From JAEMQF01 sp049297615 (GTDB lineage: Bacteria; Pseudomonadota; Gammaproteobacteria; Burkholderiales; Burkholderiaceae_C), in the NCBI GenBank assembly GCA_049297615.1, contig JBAQUQ010000430.1, positions 1-64,000 of the forward strand: DNA of 64,000 nt, given 5' to 3'. Positions 33,076-40,425 of the stretch are shown piece after piece (the first letter of the stretch is position 1; each line of letters begins with the position of its first letter). A program made the position numbers and the translations under genes. The notes beneath the pieces are model-generated. The model was not told the DNA's origin. It ran no database searches and worked only from the letters and a program-made list of their open reading frames with translations.

Positions 33076-35373
33076 CTAGCGGCGCGCGGCGTTCGCGTCA
33101 GCCACCGTCACAGCCGTCATGTTGACGAGGCGCCGCACCGTTGCCGAGGGCGTGAGGATGTGCACCGGCTTGGCGGCTCCCAGCAAGACCGGGCCAATCG
33201 CGATGCCGCCGCCCGCTGCCGTCTTGAGCAAGTTGTAGGCGATGTTGGCGGCGTCGATATTGGGCAGGACCAGCAGATTCGCTTCGCCGCTCAAGCTGCT
33301 ATACGGCATGAGCTCGCCGCGGTAGGCAGCGTCGAGTGCGGCGTCGCCATGCATCTCGCCGTCGACTTCGAGCCACGGGGCCTGGGTCCGCAGCAGCGCC
33401 AGCGCGTCGCGCATCTTCACCGCCGAGGGCTGGTTGCTGGAGCCGAAATTGCTGTGCGACAGCAGTGCCGCTTTCGGGCGCAAGCCAAAGCGCAGCATTT
33501 CTTCGGCAGCCATCACGGTCAGTTCGGCGAGTTGTTCGGCGCTCGGGTCGTAGTTGACGTGCGTGTCCACCAGCATCACCATGCGCCCGGGCAGGAGCAG
33601 CCCGTTCATGCAGCCGTAGGTCTTGGAGCCCTCGCGCAGGCCGATCACCTGATCGATGTAGTGCAAGTGCAGCCCCGTCGTCCCCCAGGTGCCGCACAGC
33701 AGGCCGTCGACTTCGTCGCTCTCGAGCAGCATCGCACCGATAAGTGTCAAGCGACGCCTCATTTCGATCTTCGCCAACTGCGCCGTCACGCCCTTGCGCG
33801 ACGTCATCTCGTGATAGCGCCGCCAGTAGTCGCGGAAGCGATGGTCGTTTTCCGTGTTGACGAGGTCGTAGTCGCGGCCCACGGTCAAGCGCAGGCCGAA
33901 TTTCTCGATGCGCTGCGTCAACACGTCGGCCCGGCCGATGAGGGTGGGGCGAGCCAGACCTTCGTCGACGACCACCTGGACGGCTCGCAGCACGCGCTCT
34001 TCCTCGCCCTCGGCAAACGCGACGCGCTTGCGCTGCGCACGCTTGGCCAGGGTGAAGATGGGTTTCATCGTGGTTCCCGAGGCGTACACGAAGCTCAGCA
34101 GCTTCTCGCGGTAGGCGTCCAGGTCCTTGACGGGGCGCAGCGCAACACCCGATTCGGCTGCGGCTCTTGCGACCGCGGGTGCGATGCGAATCATCAGGCG
34201 CGGATCGAAGGGCTTGGGGATCAGGTACTGCGGCCCGAAGCTCAGCGTCGCACCGGCGTAGGCCGCGGCCACGACTTCACTCTGTTCGGCCTGCGCGAGT
34301 TCGGCGATTGCGTGCACCGCGGCGATTTCCATCTCGATATTGATCGTCGTCGCCCCTGAATCCAGCGCCCCGCGAAAAATATACGGAAAGCACAAGACGT
34401 TGTTGATCTGATTCGGGTAGTCGGTGCGCCCTGTGGCGACGATCGCGTCGCTGCGCACTTCTTGCACCTCCTCGGGCATGATCTCGGGCGTTGGATTGGC
34501 CAGCGCGAAGATCACCGGGTTGCTGTTCATGCGCGCGACCATGTCCTTTTTCAACACACCGCCCGCCGACAAGCCGAGAAAGATGTCGGCGCCGTCGATG
34601 GCTTCAGCCAGGCTGCGCTGCTTGGTCGCCTGGGCGAAGGTGGCCTTGTCTTCGTCCATCAATTCTTTGCGCCCTGCGTACACCAGGCCCGCCAGATCGG
34701 TGACCCAGATATTGTGGCGCGGCATGCCGATTTTCACGAGCAGACCCAGGCACGCCAATGCCGCGGCGCCGGCGCCCGAGGACACCAGCTTGACCTGCGA
34801 GATGCCTTTGCCGGTGACCTTCAGAGCGTTCAAGATGCCCGCGGCGACGACGATCGCCGTGCCATGCTGGTCGTCGTGAAACACCGGGATCTTCATGCGC
34901 GAACGCAGTGCACGCTCGATGTAGAAACAATCCGGCGCCTTGATGTCTTCGAGGTTGATGCCGCCGAAAGTCGGTTCGAGTGCGGCGATCAGATCGATCA
35001 ATTTATCGAGGTTCTTTTCGTTGACTTCGAGGTCGAACACGTCGATCCCGGCGAACTTCTTGAACAGCCCTGCCTTGCCTTCCATGACCGGCTTGGCGGC
35101 GAGCGGACCAATGTCGCCCAGCCCCAGGACCGCGCTGCCATTGGTGATCACGGCGACCAGGTTGCCGCGCGCCGTGTAGCGAAACGCGTTGACGGGATCC
35201 GCCACGATTTCCTCGCATGCAGCGGCGACGCCGGGTGAATACGCAAGGGCCAGGTCACGTTGATTGATCAACTGCTTGGTCGGCGCGATCGCAATCTTGC
35301 CCGGTGTCGGGAACTCGTGGTATTCGAGCGCGGCGCGCCGCAACTCGACGCGTTTTTCTTCGTAGGTGGACAT
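33076..35373 (-). CDS. maeB: NADP-dependent malic enzyme with phosphotransacetylase-like domain
   Basis: 765 aa. Oxidatively decarboxylates malate to pyruvate, giving NADPH. The N-terminal malic-enzyme half (to about residue 430) opens with the YHEFPTPGKIAI region and DLALAYSPGVAAACEEI. IKAPDCFYIERALR, FHDDQHGTAIVVAAGILNAL and the nucleotide-binding VSSGAGAAALACLGLL follow. The C-terminal half (from about KPIFTLAKRAQRKRVAFAEG) resembles phosphate acetyltransferase and is usually regulatory, binding acetyl-CoA. The gene is monocistronic, divergent from thiL. ATG 35373 is the family start. The stop lies within a GCGCCG/CGGCGC hairpin. Confidence 0.95.
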   Translation of the reverse strand: MSTYEEKRVELRRAALEYHEFPTPGKIAIAPTKQLINQRDLALAYSPGVAAACEEIVADPVNAFRYTARGNLVAVITNGSAVLGLGDIGPLAAKPVMEGKAGLFKKFAGIDVFDLEVNEKNLDKLIDLIAALEPTFGGINLEDIKAPDCFYIERALRSRMKIPVFHDDQHGTAIVVAAGILNALKVTGKGISQVKLVSSGAGAAALACLGLLVKIGMPRHNIWVTDLAGLVYAGRKELMDEDKATFAQATKQRSLAEAIDGADIFLGLSAGGVLKKDMVARMNSNPVIFALANPTPEIMPEEVQEVRSDAIVATGRTDYPNQINNVLCFPYIFRGALDSGATTINIEMEIAAVHAIAELAQAEQSEVVAAAYAGATLSFGPQYLIPKPFDPRLMIRIAPAVARAAAESGVALRPVKDLDAYREKLLSFVYASGTTMKPIFTLAKRAQRKRVAFAEGEEERVLRAVQVVVDEGLARPTLIGRADVLTQRIEKFGLRLTVGRDYDLVNTENDHRFRDYWRRYHEMTSRKGVTAQLAKIEMRRRLTLIGAMLLESDEVDGLLCGTWGTTGLHLHYIDQVIGLREGSKTYGCMNGLLLPGRMVMLVDTHVNYDPSAEQLAELTVMAAEEMLRFGLRPKAALLSHSNFGSSNQPSAVKMRDALALLRTQAPWLEVDGEMHGDAALDAAYRGELMPYSSLSGEANLLVLPNIDAANIAYNLLKTAAGGGIAIGPVLLGAAKPVHILTPSATVRRLVNMTAVTVADANAARR

Positions 35374-35552
35374 GGGCGTGCTTTCGATGTCGTAACGCTG
35401 TTGCAGTGACGCGCGAGCCCGTCCGCCGGTGTTGCGCAAGGGCTGCGTTCAGGCGATTGTCCCAGCGTCGGACCCGCCGTGGGGCGGGCCCGGCCCAAAG
35501 TCCGACAGACTCCCAGCCCGGCGCCGATAATCGCGCGACCAAGAACGCGACC

Positions 35553-36509
35553 ATGGCCCTGGGCGAATTCGAATTGATCGAAAAGTACTTTTCGCCGCCG
35601 GTGCGTCGGGCAGCGCTGGGCGTGGGCGACGATTGCGCCCTGCTCAACTTCGCCAGCGGCATGCAGTTGGCCGTGTCGAGCGACATGCTCGTCCAAGGGC
35701 GCCATTTCCTGTCGACGGTGGACGCGACTGACCTCGGGCACAAGGCCCTGGCCGTCAACCTCAGCGACTTGGCCGCTTGCGGCGCAAGGCCGCTCGCCTT
35801 CACGCTCGCCCTGGCACTGCCAAGTGCCGAGGAAGGATTTCTTCAAGGCTTTTCCCAGGGAATGCTCGAATTGGCAGCAACCCACGACTGCGAACTGGTG
35901 GGCGGCGATACGACCCAGGGTCCACTCACGATCTGCATCACTGTCTTCGGCGAAGTGCCCATCGGCCAGGCGCTGTTGCGCAGCGGTGCGCGCTGCGGCG
36001 ACGACCTGTACGTGAGCGGCAGCTTGGGCGATGCGCGCCTGGCACTCGAGTGCTTGCGCGGCAAGGTGTCGCTCGACGGGCACGGACTTCGCACCGCACG
36101 CCGCGCGATGGAGCGACCGGTACCGCGCGTATCGCTGGGCGTGGCGCTGCGCGGCGTGGCGACGAGCGCGATCGATGTGTCGGACGGCCTGCTCGGCGAT
36201 CTGGGCCACATCCTGCGACGCTCCGTCGTCGGTGCGACGGTCCATGCCGATGCGCTGCCGCGCAGCGCCGTGCTCGCCGCGCAAACGCTGGACCTGCAGC
36301 GCGAGTACACCCTGGCCGGGGGCGACGACTACGAACTCCTGTTCAGCGCTCCAGCGCAGCGCAGCGCCCAGGTTCACGCCGCCGCGCAGCACGCCGCAGT
36401 GGAGGTCACGTGCATCGGTCGCATCGATGCGACACCGGGCTTGCGCTTGATCGACGCGCAGGGGCAGGCGATTGCGCAGCACTTCGCCGGCTTCGACCAT
36501 TTCCGCTGA
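35553..36509 (+). CDS. thiL: Thiamine-monophosphate kinase
   Basis: Phosphorylates thiamine monophosphate to the active diphosphate. 318 aa, the normal ThiL length. It opens GEFELIEKYFSPPVRRAALG, followed by VGDDCALL, the metal and ATP site. DMLVQGRHF, GHKALAVNLSDLAACGARP, LVGGDTTQGPLTICITVFG and the C-terminal AIDVSDGLLGDLGHIL and AGGDDYELLF are the AIR-synthase-fold signatures. ATG 35553 starts the conserved sequence. The gene heads a run thiL-pgpA-pncC-ghrA and is divergent from maeB. ThiL next to pgpA is a common pairing. Confidence 0.95.
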   Translation: MALGEFELIEKYFSPPVRRAALGVGDDCALLNFASGMQLAVSSDMLVQGRHFLSTVDATDLGHKALAVNLSDLAACGARPLAFTLALALPSAEEGFLQGFSQGMLELAATHDCELVGGDTTQGPLTICITVFGEVPIGQALLRSGARCGDDLYVSGSLGDARLALECLRGKVSLDGHGLRTARRAMERPVPRVSLGVALRGVATSAIDVSDGLLGDLGHILRRSVVGATVHADALPRSAVLAAQTLDLQREYTLAGGDDYELLFSAPAQRSAQVHAAAQHAAVEVTCIGRIDATPGLRLIDAQGQAIAQHFAGFDHFR

Positions 36510-36516
36510 ATGTCCG

Positions 36517-37071
36517 ATGCCCGAGCGCGAATCCACGCTCAACCCGCCCGTGGCAGTGGCGCCGCGCAAGCCGACCCTGGGTTTTGTGTTCAGCCACCCG
36601 GCGCGCGCCATCGCGCTGGGATTGGGCTGCGGCTTGTCGCCCCTGGCGCCTGGAACAGTCGCGACGCTCGGGGCTTGGCTCGCCTTCACCGCCCTGGCGC
36701 CCCATATGAACGATGCACGCTGGGCAGCCCTGCTCGTTGCCGCGGCTGTGATCGGCCTGTGGGCCTGCACCCGCACCGCGCGCGAACTCGGCGCGTCCGA
36801 CCCCGGCTCCATCGTGTGGGACGAAGTACTGGCCTTCTGGTGTGTGCTGTGGCTCGTGACGCCGGCCGGATTCTGGGCGCAGTTCTGGGCCTTCGCCCTG
36901 TTCCGGTTTTTCGACACCGCCAAGCCAGGTCCGGTGGCCTGGGCTGATGCGCTGTTCAAGGGCCGACGCGGCGCGCCGATCGGCTGGCGCCAAGGCCTGG
37001 GCATTCTGGTGGACGACATCGTCGCCGCGCTATGCACCTTGCTCCTCATCGCCTTGTGGCGGTTCCTATGA
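36517..37071 (+). CDS. pgpA: Phosphatidylglycerophosphatase A
   Basis: 184 aa inner-membrane enzyme that dephosphorylates phosphatidylglycerol phosphate to phosphatidylglycerol. Features are HPARAIALGLGCGLSPLAPG, TVATLGAWLAF, DPGSIVWDEVLAFWCVLWL (the acidic catalytic segment), FALFRFFDTAKPGPVAWAD and GILVDDIVAALCTLLLI. Four hydrophobic segments are visible. ATG 36517 lies 7 bp after the thiL stop. Its stop overlaps the pncC start (ATGA). Confidence 0.94.
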   Translation: MPERESTLNPPVAVAPRKPTLGFVFSHPARAIALGLGCGLSPLAPGTVATLGAWLAFTALAPHMNDARWAALLVAAAVIGLWACTRTARELGASDPGSIVWDEVLAFWCVLWLVTPAGFWAQFWAFALFRFFDTAKPGPVAWADALFKGRRGAPIGWRQGLGILVDDIVAALCTLLLIALWRFL

Positions 37072-37598
37072 CGTCCCCTGGGACGACTTCGCAATCGCTG
37101 CCGCAAGCGCTCGTGAATTCACTGGCGCAGGCCTTGCGCCGGCGTGGCGCCACGCTCGTGACCGCCGAGTCGTGCACGGGCGGGCTGATCGCTGCGGCGT
37201 GCACCGCCGTGGCTGGTTCGAGCGACTGGTTCGAGCGCGGCTTCGTGAGTTATTCGAACGCCGCGAAGATCGAGGCGCTCGGTGTCGATCCGGCCTTGCT
37301 TGCGGCTCACGGCGCGGTGAGCGCTGAGGTCGCCTGCGCGATGGCCGCGGGTGCCCTGCGCCACTCGCACGCCGATATCGCCGTGGCGGTCACGGGGATC
37401 GCCGGGCCGGGTGGCGCGACGCCGGGAAAACCGGTCGGCACCGTATGGCTGGCCTGGGCACAGCGAGATCGCCCGGCCCAGGCCGAGTTGCTCGAGCTCA
37501 GTGGCGACCGCAGCTCGATTCGCGAGCAGACCGTCGTGCACGCCTTGCGGCGCGTGCAAGGTTTGGCCGAAGGAAGACCTTCGGCGGCGAGCCCATGA
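37068..37598 (+). CDS. pncC: Nicotinamide-nucleotide amidohydrolase (CinA C-terminal type)
   Basis: 176 aa stand-alone CinA C-terminal domain that deamidates NMN to nicotinate mononucleotide in the pyridine-nucleotide cycle. GATLVTAESCTGGLIAAACT holds the catalytic Ser. GFVSYSNAAKIEALGV, HGAVSAEVACAMAAGAL and AVTGIAGPGGATPGKPVGTV are the other signatures. The N-terminal molybdopterin-binding-like domain of full CinA is absent, as in E. coli PncC. ATG 37068 overlaps the pgpA stop by ATGA. Confidence 0.94.
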   Translation: MTSPGTTSQSLPQALVNSLAQALRRRGATLVTAESCTGGLIAAACTAVAGSSDWFERGFVSYSNAAKIEALGVDPALLAAHGAVSAEVACAMAAGALRHSHADIAVAVTGIAGPGGATPGKPVGTVWLAWAQRDRPAQAELLELSGDRSSIREQTVVHALRRVQGLAEGRPSAASP

Positions 37599-37704
37599 GA
37601 CATCTGGCGTCAAGCCGTCCGCAGCGGGACGCGCGCCGGGCAACGAAGGGGCCCGGCGCGGGCCTTGCGGGTCGCCTGCTGTCCTGCGTGGACGGGCGCA
37701 CCCA

Positions 37705-38634
37705 TTGAGTATCCTCGTCGCCGCCGACTTTGCTGCTGAGGAATGGGCAGCCTGGTGGCCGGCCTTGCACGCCGCGCTGCCCGACGAAAGCCTGGTGCGC
37801 GAGGCGGACGACCCGGCGGCGGTCGACATTGCCCTCGTCGCGAACCCGCCTGAAAGAATGCTCGCCGCATTGCCGCGCCTGCGCTTCATTCAATCCTTAT
37901 GGGCTGGCGTCGACCGACTGCTCGCCGACAGCAGCGTACCGACGCACATTCCCCTGGCACGAATGGTCGACCCCGCGATGAGCCGAGCCATCGCCGAAAC
38001 CGCGCTGTGGGCCGTTTTGAGCCTGCATCGCGACTACTTCGACTACGCCGCGCAGCAAGGCCGCCGCGTCTGGCTGCAACGCCCGCAGCGCCGCGCCGAC
38101 GAAGTGGCCGTGGCCGTGCTCGGCCTGGGCGCGATGGGCCGTGCCGTGGCCCTGCATTTGCTCGCCAACGGCTATCGAGTCTTCGGCTGGAGCAGGACGC
38201 CCGTGGCCCTCGAGGGTGTGACCACGAGTGCCGGCGCCGCATCGCTCGCCTCCTTGCTCGGCCAGGCCGAGATCGTCATCAACCTGCTGCCGCTGACCAC
38301 GGCGACGCGCGGCCTGTTCGACCACAAGACGCTCGCCTCGATGCGGCGCGGCGCGAGCCTGGTCAATCTGGCGCGCGGCGACCATGTCGTGGAGCCGGAT
38401 CTGCTGGCCGCATTGGCGACAGGCCGGTTGCGCCGCGCCATCCTGGACGTGTTCGCTCACGAACCGCTGGCGCCGGACCACGCCTTCTGGAGCCACGCCC
38501 GAGTCACGGTGTTGCCGCATATCGCCGCCCTCACCGACCCGCGCAGTGCGGCCCAGGTCGTGGCACGCAACGTGCGCGCGCTGCGCAGCGGTGCGCCCTT
38601 GGCGCATCTCGTCGATCGGTCGCGCGGCTACTGA
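37705..38634 (+). CDS. ghrA: Glyoxylate/hydroxypyruvate reductase A
   Basis: 309 aa 2-hydroxyacid dehydrogenase, near the 312 aa of E. coli GhrA, reducing glyoxylate and hydroxypyruvate with NADPH. RFIQSLWAGVDRLLAD precedes the Rossmann motif VAVLGLGAMGRAVALHLLA. Catalytic residues are Arg in LVNLARGDHVVE, Glu in DVFAHEPLAPDHAFW and His in TVLPHIAALT. YRVFGWSRTP is the NADP phosphate-binding region. A TTG at 37705 gives the family N-terminus (SILVAADF). The 106 bp after pncC hold nothing recognisable. It is convergent with holA. Confidence 0.92.
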   Translation: MSILVAADFAAEEWAAWWPALHAALPDESLVREADDPAAVDIALVANPPERMLAALPRLRFIQSLWAGVDRLLADSSVPTHIPLARMVDPAMSRAIAETALWAVLSLHRDYFDYAAQQGRRVWLQRPQRRADEVAVAVLGLGAMGRAVALHLLANGYRVFGWSRTPVALEGVTTSAGAASLASLLGQAEIVINLLPLTTATRGLFDHKTLASMRRGASLVNLARGDHVVEPDLLAALATGRLRRAILDVFAHEPLAPDHAFWSHARVTVLPHIAALTDPRSAAQVVARNVRALRSGAPLAHLVDRSRGY

Positions 38635-38697
38635 GCCCAGCGCAGGATCAGGACGCCGTGGCCTCGCCCCAGCCCACGCGAAGCCACGCCAAGACGC

Positions 38698-39819
38698 TCA
38701 AAGCCCAGCCCGCGCGGCAGCCGGTAGGGTCGGCATCAAGGCAAGGCGCAGCGCCTGGCGCGCGGCGACGGGCGTTGTGTGCTGAAGCAGCATCAAAACC
38801 AGCTTTTGCAAGGCCTGCCAGGGGTCGTCCGGCCAATCGGGGTCGCGCAAGCCTTTCACCACGCCGTCGCACACGCTCGCGGCATCGAGCAGCAGCGCGA
38901 GCGACTGCTGTGCAAAGAGCGGCAAGGCACGCTCGACGAGGCGCTCGCGCGGGCCCCAGACACGCGCCTCACGCAAGGCCAAGGGAAGTGGTTGGCCCGC
39001 ACGCAGCGCTGCCTCGATCTGCTTCAGTGCACGAATGTCCTCGGCGATCGCCCAATGCACCAGCACAGCGGCCTGCCCTTCCGCCTGCAGGCCCTCCAGC
39101 ATGCGCAGCGCGCGCCCGACCTGGCCCGTCAGCACCGCCTCGCCGAGCTTGAACACGTCGTAGCGAGCAACGTTCAGCACGGCAGATTCGATCTGCTCAA
39201 AGCTCAGCTCGCCGCTCGGGTACAGCAGGGCGAGTTTTTCGATCTCTTGGTGCGCGGCGAGCAAGTTGCCTTCGACGCGGTCGGCAAAGAAGGCCAGCGC
39301 CTGCTGACCCGCCTGCCCGCCTGGCACGCGCTGGCCGCGCCGCGCCAAGCGCTGGGCAATCCATTGCGGCAAGGCTTTGCGCTCGATGGCGTCGATGCGG
39401 ATCGTGACGCCGGCTCGATCCAGGGCGCTGAACCAGGCGCTGGCTTGCTGGGCCCTGTCGAGCCTGGGCAGGGCGACGAGCGTGACCGTGTCCGTGCCAC
39501 CGGCTGCCACCGTGTCGCAATAGCTCTTCAGCGCGTCCGAGCCCTCCTTGCCAGGCTTGCCGGAGGGGATGCGGATTTCGATCAATTGTCTGTCGCTGAA
39601 CAGGCTCAGTTCGCGCGCAGCGCCGAGCATGCTGCTCCAATCGAAATGCACGCCGCTGACGGTGTGCACCTGACGCTCAGTGCAGCCCGCGGCGCGCGCC
39701 GCGCTGCGCAGCGCGTCGAGCGCCTCTTGGGCCAGCAGCGGCTCATCCCCCCACACGGTGTACAGCGAGCGAAGGCCCTTGGCCAGGTGCGAAGCAAGCT
39801 GATCGGCGCGGACTTGCAT
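38698..39819 (-). CDS. holA: DNA polymerase III subunit delta
   Basis: 373 aa delta subunit of the clamp loader, which opens the beta clamp. It starts MQVRADQLASHLAKGLRSLY, then VWGDEPLLAQEALDALRSAA. LSLFSDRQLIEIRIPSGKPG is the beta-clamp interaction segment. FFADRVEGNLLAAHQEIEKL and the C-terminal collar domain (PDDPWQALQKLVLMLLQH) follow. It is last in a seven-gene colinear run from bamE and lies 30 bp after lptE, a pairing conserved in proteobacteria. It is convergent with ghrA. Confidence 0.94.
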   Translation of the reverse strand: MQVRADQLASHLAKGLRSLYTVWGDEPLLAQEALDALRSAARAAGCTERQVHTVSGVHFDWSSMLGAARELSLFSDRQLIEIRIPSGKPGKEGSDALKSYCDTVAAGGTDTVTLVALPRLDRAQQASAWFSALDRAGVTIRIDAIERKALPQWIAQRLARRGQRVPGGQAGQQALAFFADRVEGNLLAAHQEIEKLALLYPSGELSFEQIESAVLNVARYDVFKLGEAVLTGQVGRALRMLEGLQAEGQAAVLVHWAIAEDIRALKQIEAALRAGQPLPLALREARVWGPRERLVERALPLFAQQSLALLLDAASVCDGVVKGLRDPDWPDDPWQALQKLVLMLLQHTTPVAARQALRLALMPTLPAAARAGL

Positions 39820-39849
39820 AGCTCTGCGTGTCGGCTTCGGGCGAAAGGT

Positions 39850-40425
39850 CTACAGCGCCGGCACGGCAGCCAGGCGCCGCAACACCTGCGCGATGATGTC
39901 GTTCTGCATCGCCGCGTAGAGCAAGGCCTCCTCCTGCTCCTTGGCCAGTGCATTGCTTTCGTTATAGCTCAGGTCGCGGCTGAGCAAGATTTCGGTGACC
40001 GGGAGCAGATCTTTGCCGCTCGCGCTGCGCAGGCGGAAGATAAATCGTGCACGCAATTGCAGTTCGCGCACCTGACCGGCGGCCGTGCTCGCGACGACAC
40101 TTTTCTCGCGCTCGTCGCCCAGGGCTTCGAGCACGACTTGCGCCGCCGCGCCGCCCTCCACCACTTGCGTGGTGCGGCTCGCGGCGAAGCTGCGCCGCAA
40201 GTCTCGAGCCAGGGTCGAGTTTTCCTTGAAGCCCTTGAGTTGAACCGAGCGAAATTGCAATTCCGGGGCGCGCCGCAACTCGAAGCCGCAGCCACTGCCC
40301 ATCGATGCGCCTGCAATAGCGGCAAGCATCACCAGGACACGCGCGGCCCCCCGAAGTTTTCTCGACCCCAAGGGCCGCCAAGGGGCTCCAGCCTGGCCCG
40401 TGGGCTGGCCGCTGCAAAGCCGCAT
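39850..40425 (-). CDS. lptE: LPS-assembly lipoprotein LptE
   Basis: 191 aa lipoprotein that plugs the LptD barrel. A long N-terminus precedes a hydrophobic stretch (ARVLVMLAAIAGASMGSG) and Cys46, the likely lipidated residue; the lipobox is imperfect (GSGC). CGFELRRAPELQFRSVQLKG is the family opening of the mature part. The last half has VTEILLSRDLSYNESNALAK and EEALLYAAMQNDIIAQVLRR, both diagnostic. ATG 40425 shares one base with the leuS stop. A TTG at 40428 is directly upstream in frame. Gene order leuS-lptE-holA is widely conserved. Confidence 0.93.
   Translation of the reverse strand: MRLCSGQPTGQAGAPWRPLGSRKLRGAARVLVMLAAIAGASMGSGCGFELRRAPELQFRSVQLKGFKENSTLARDLRRSFAASRTTQVVEGGAAAQVVLEALGDEREKSVVASTAAGQVRELQLRARFIFRLRSASGKDLLPVTEILLSRDLSYNESNALAKEQEEALLYAAMQNDIIAQVLRRLAAVPAL

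Noticed and set aside
33068..33085. Terminator for maeB
   Set aside because: The hairpin spans the stop codon and has no T-tract after it on the minus strand.
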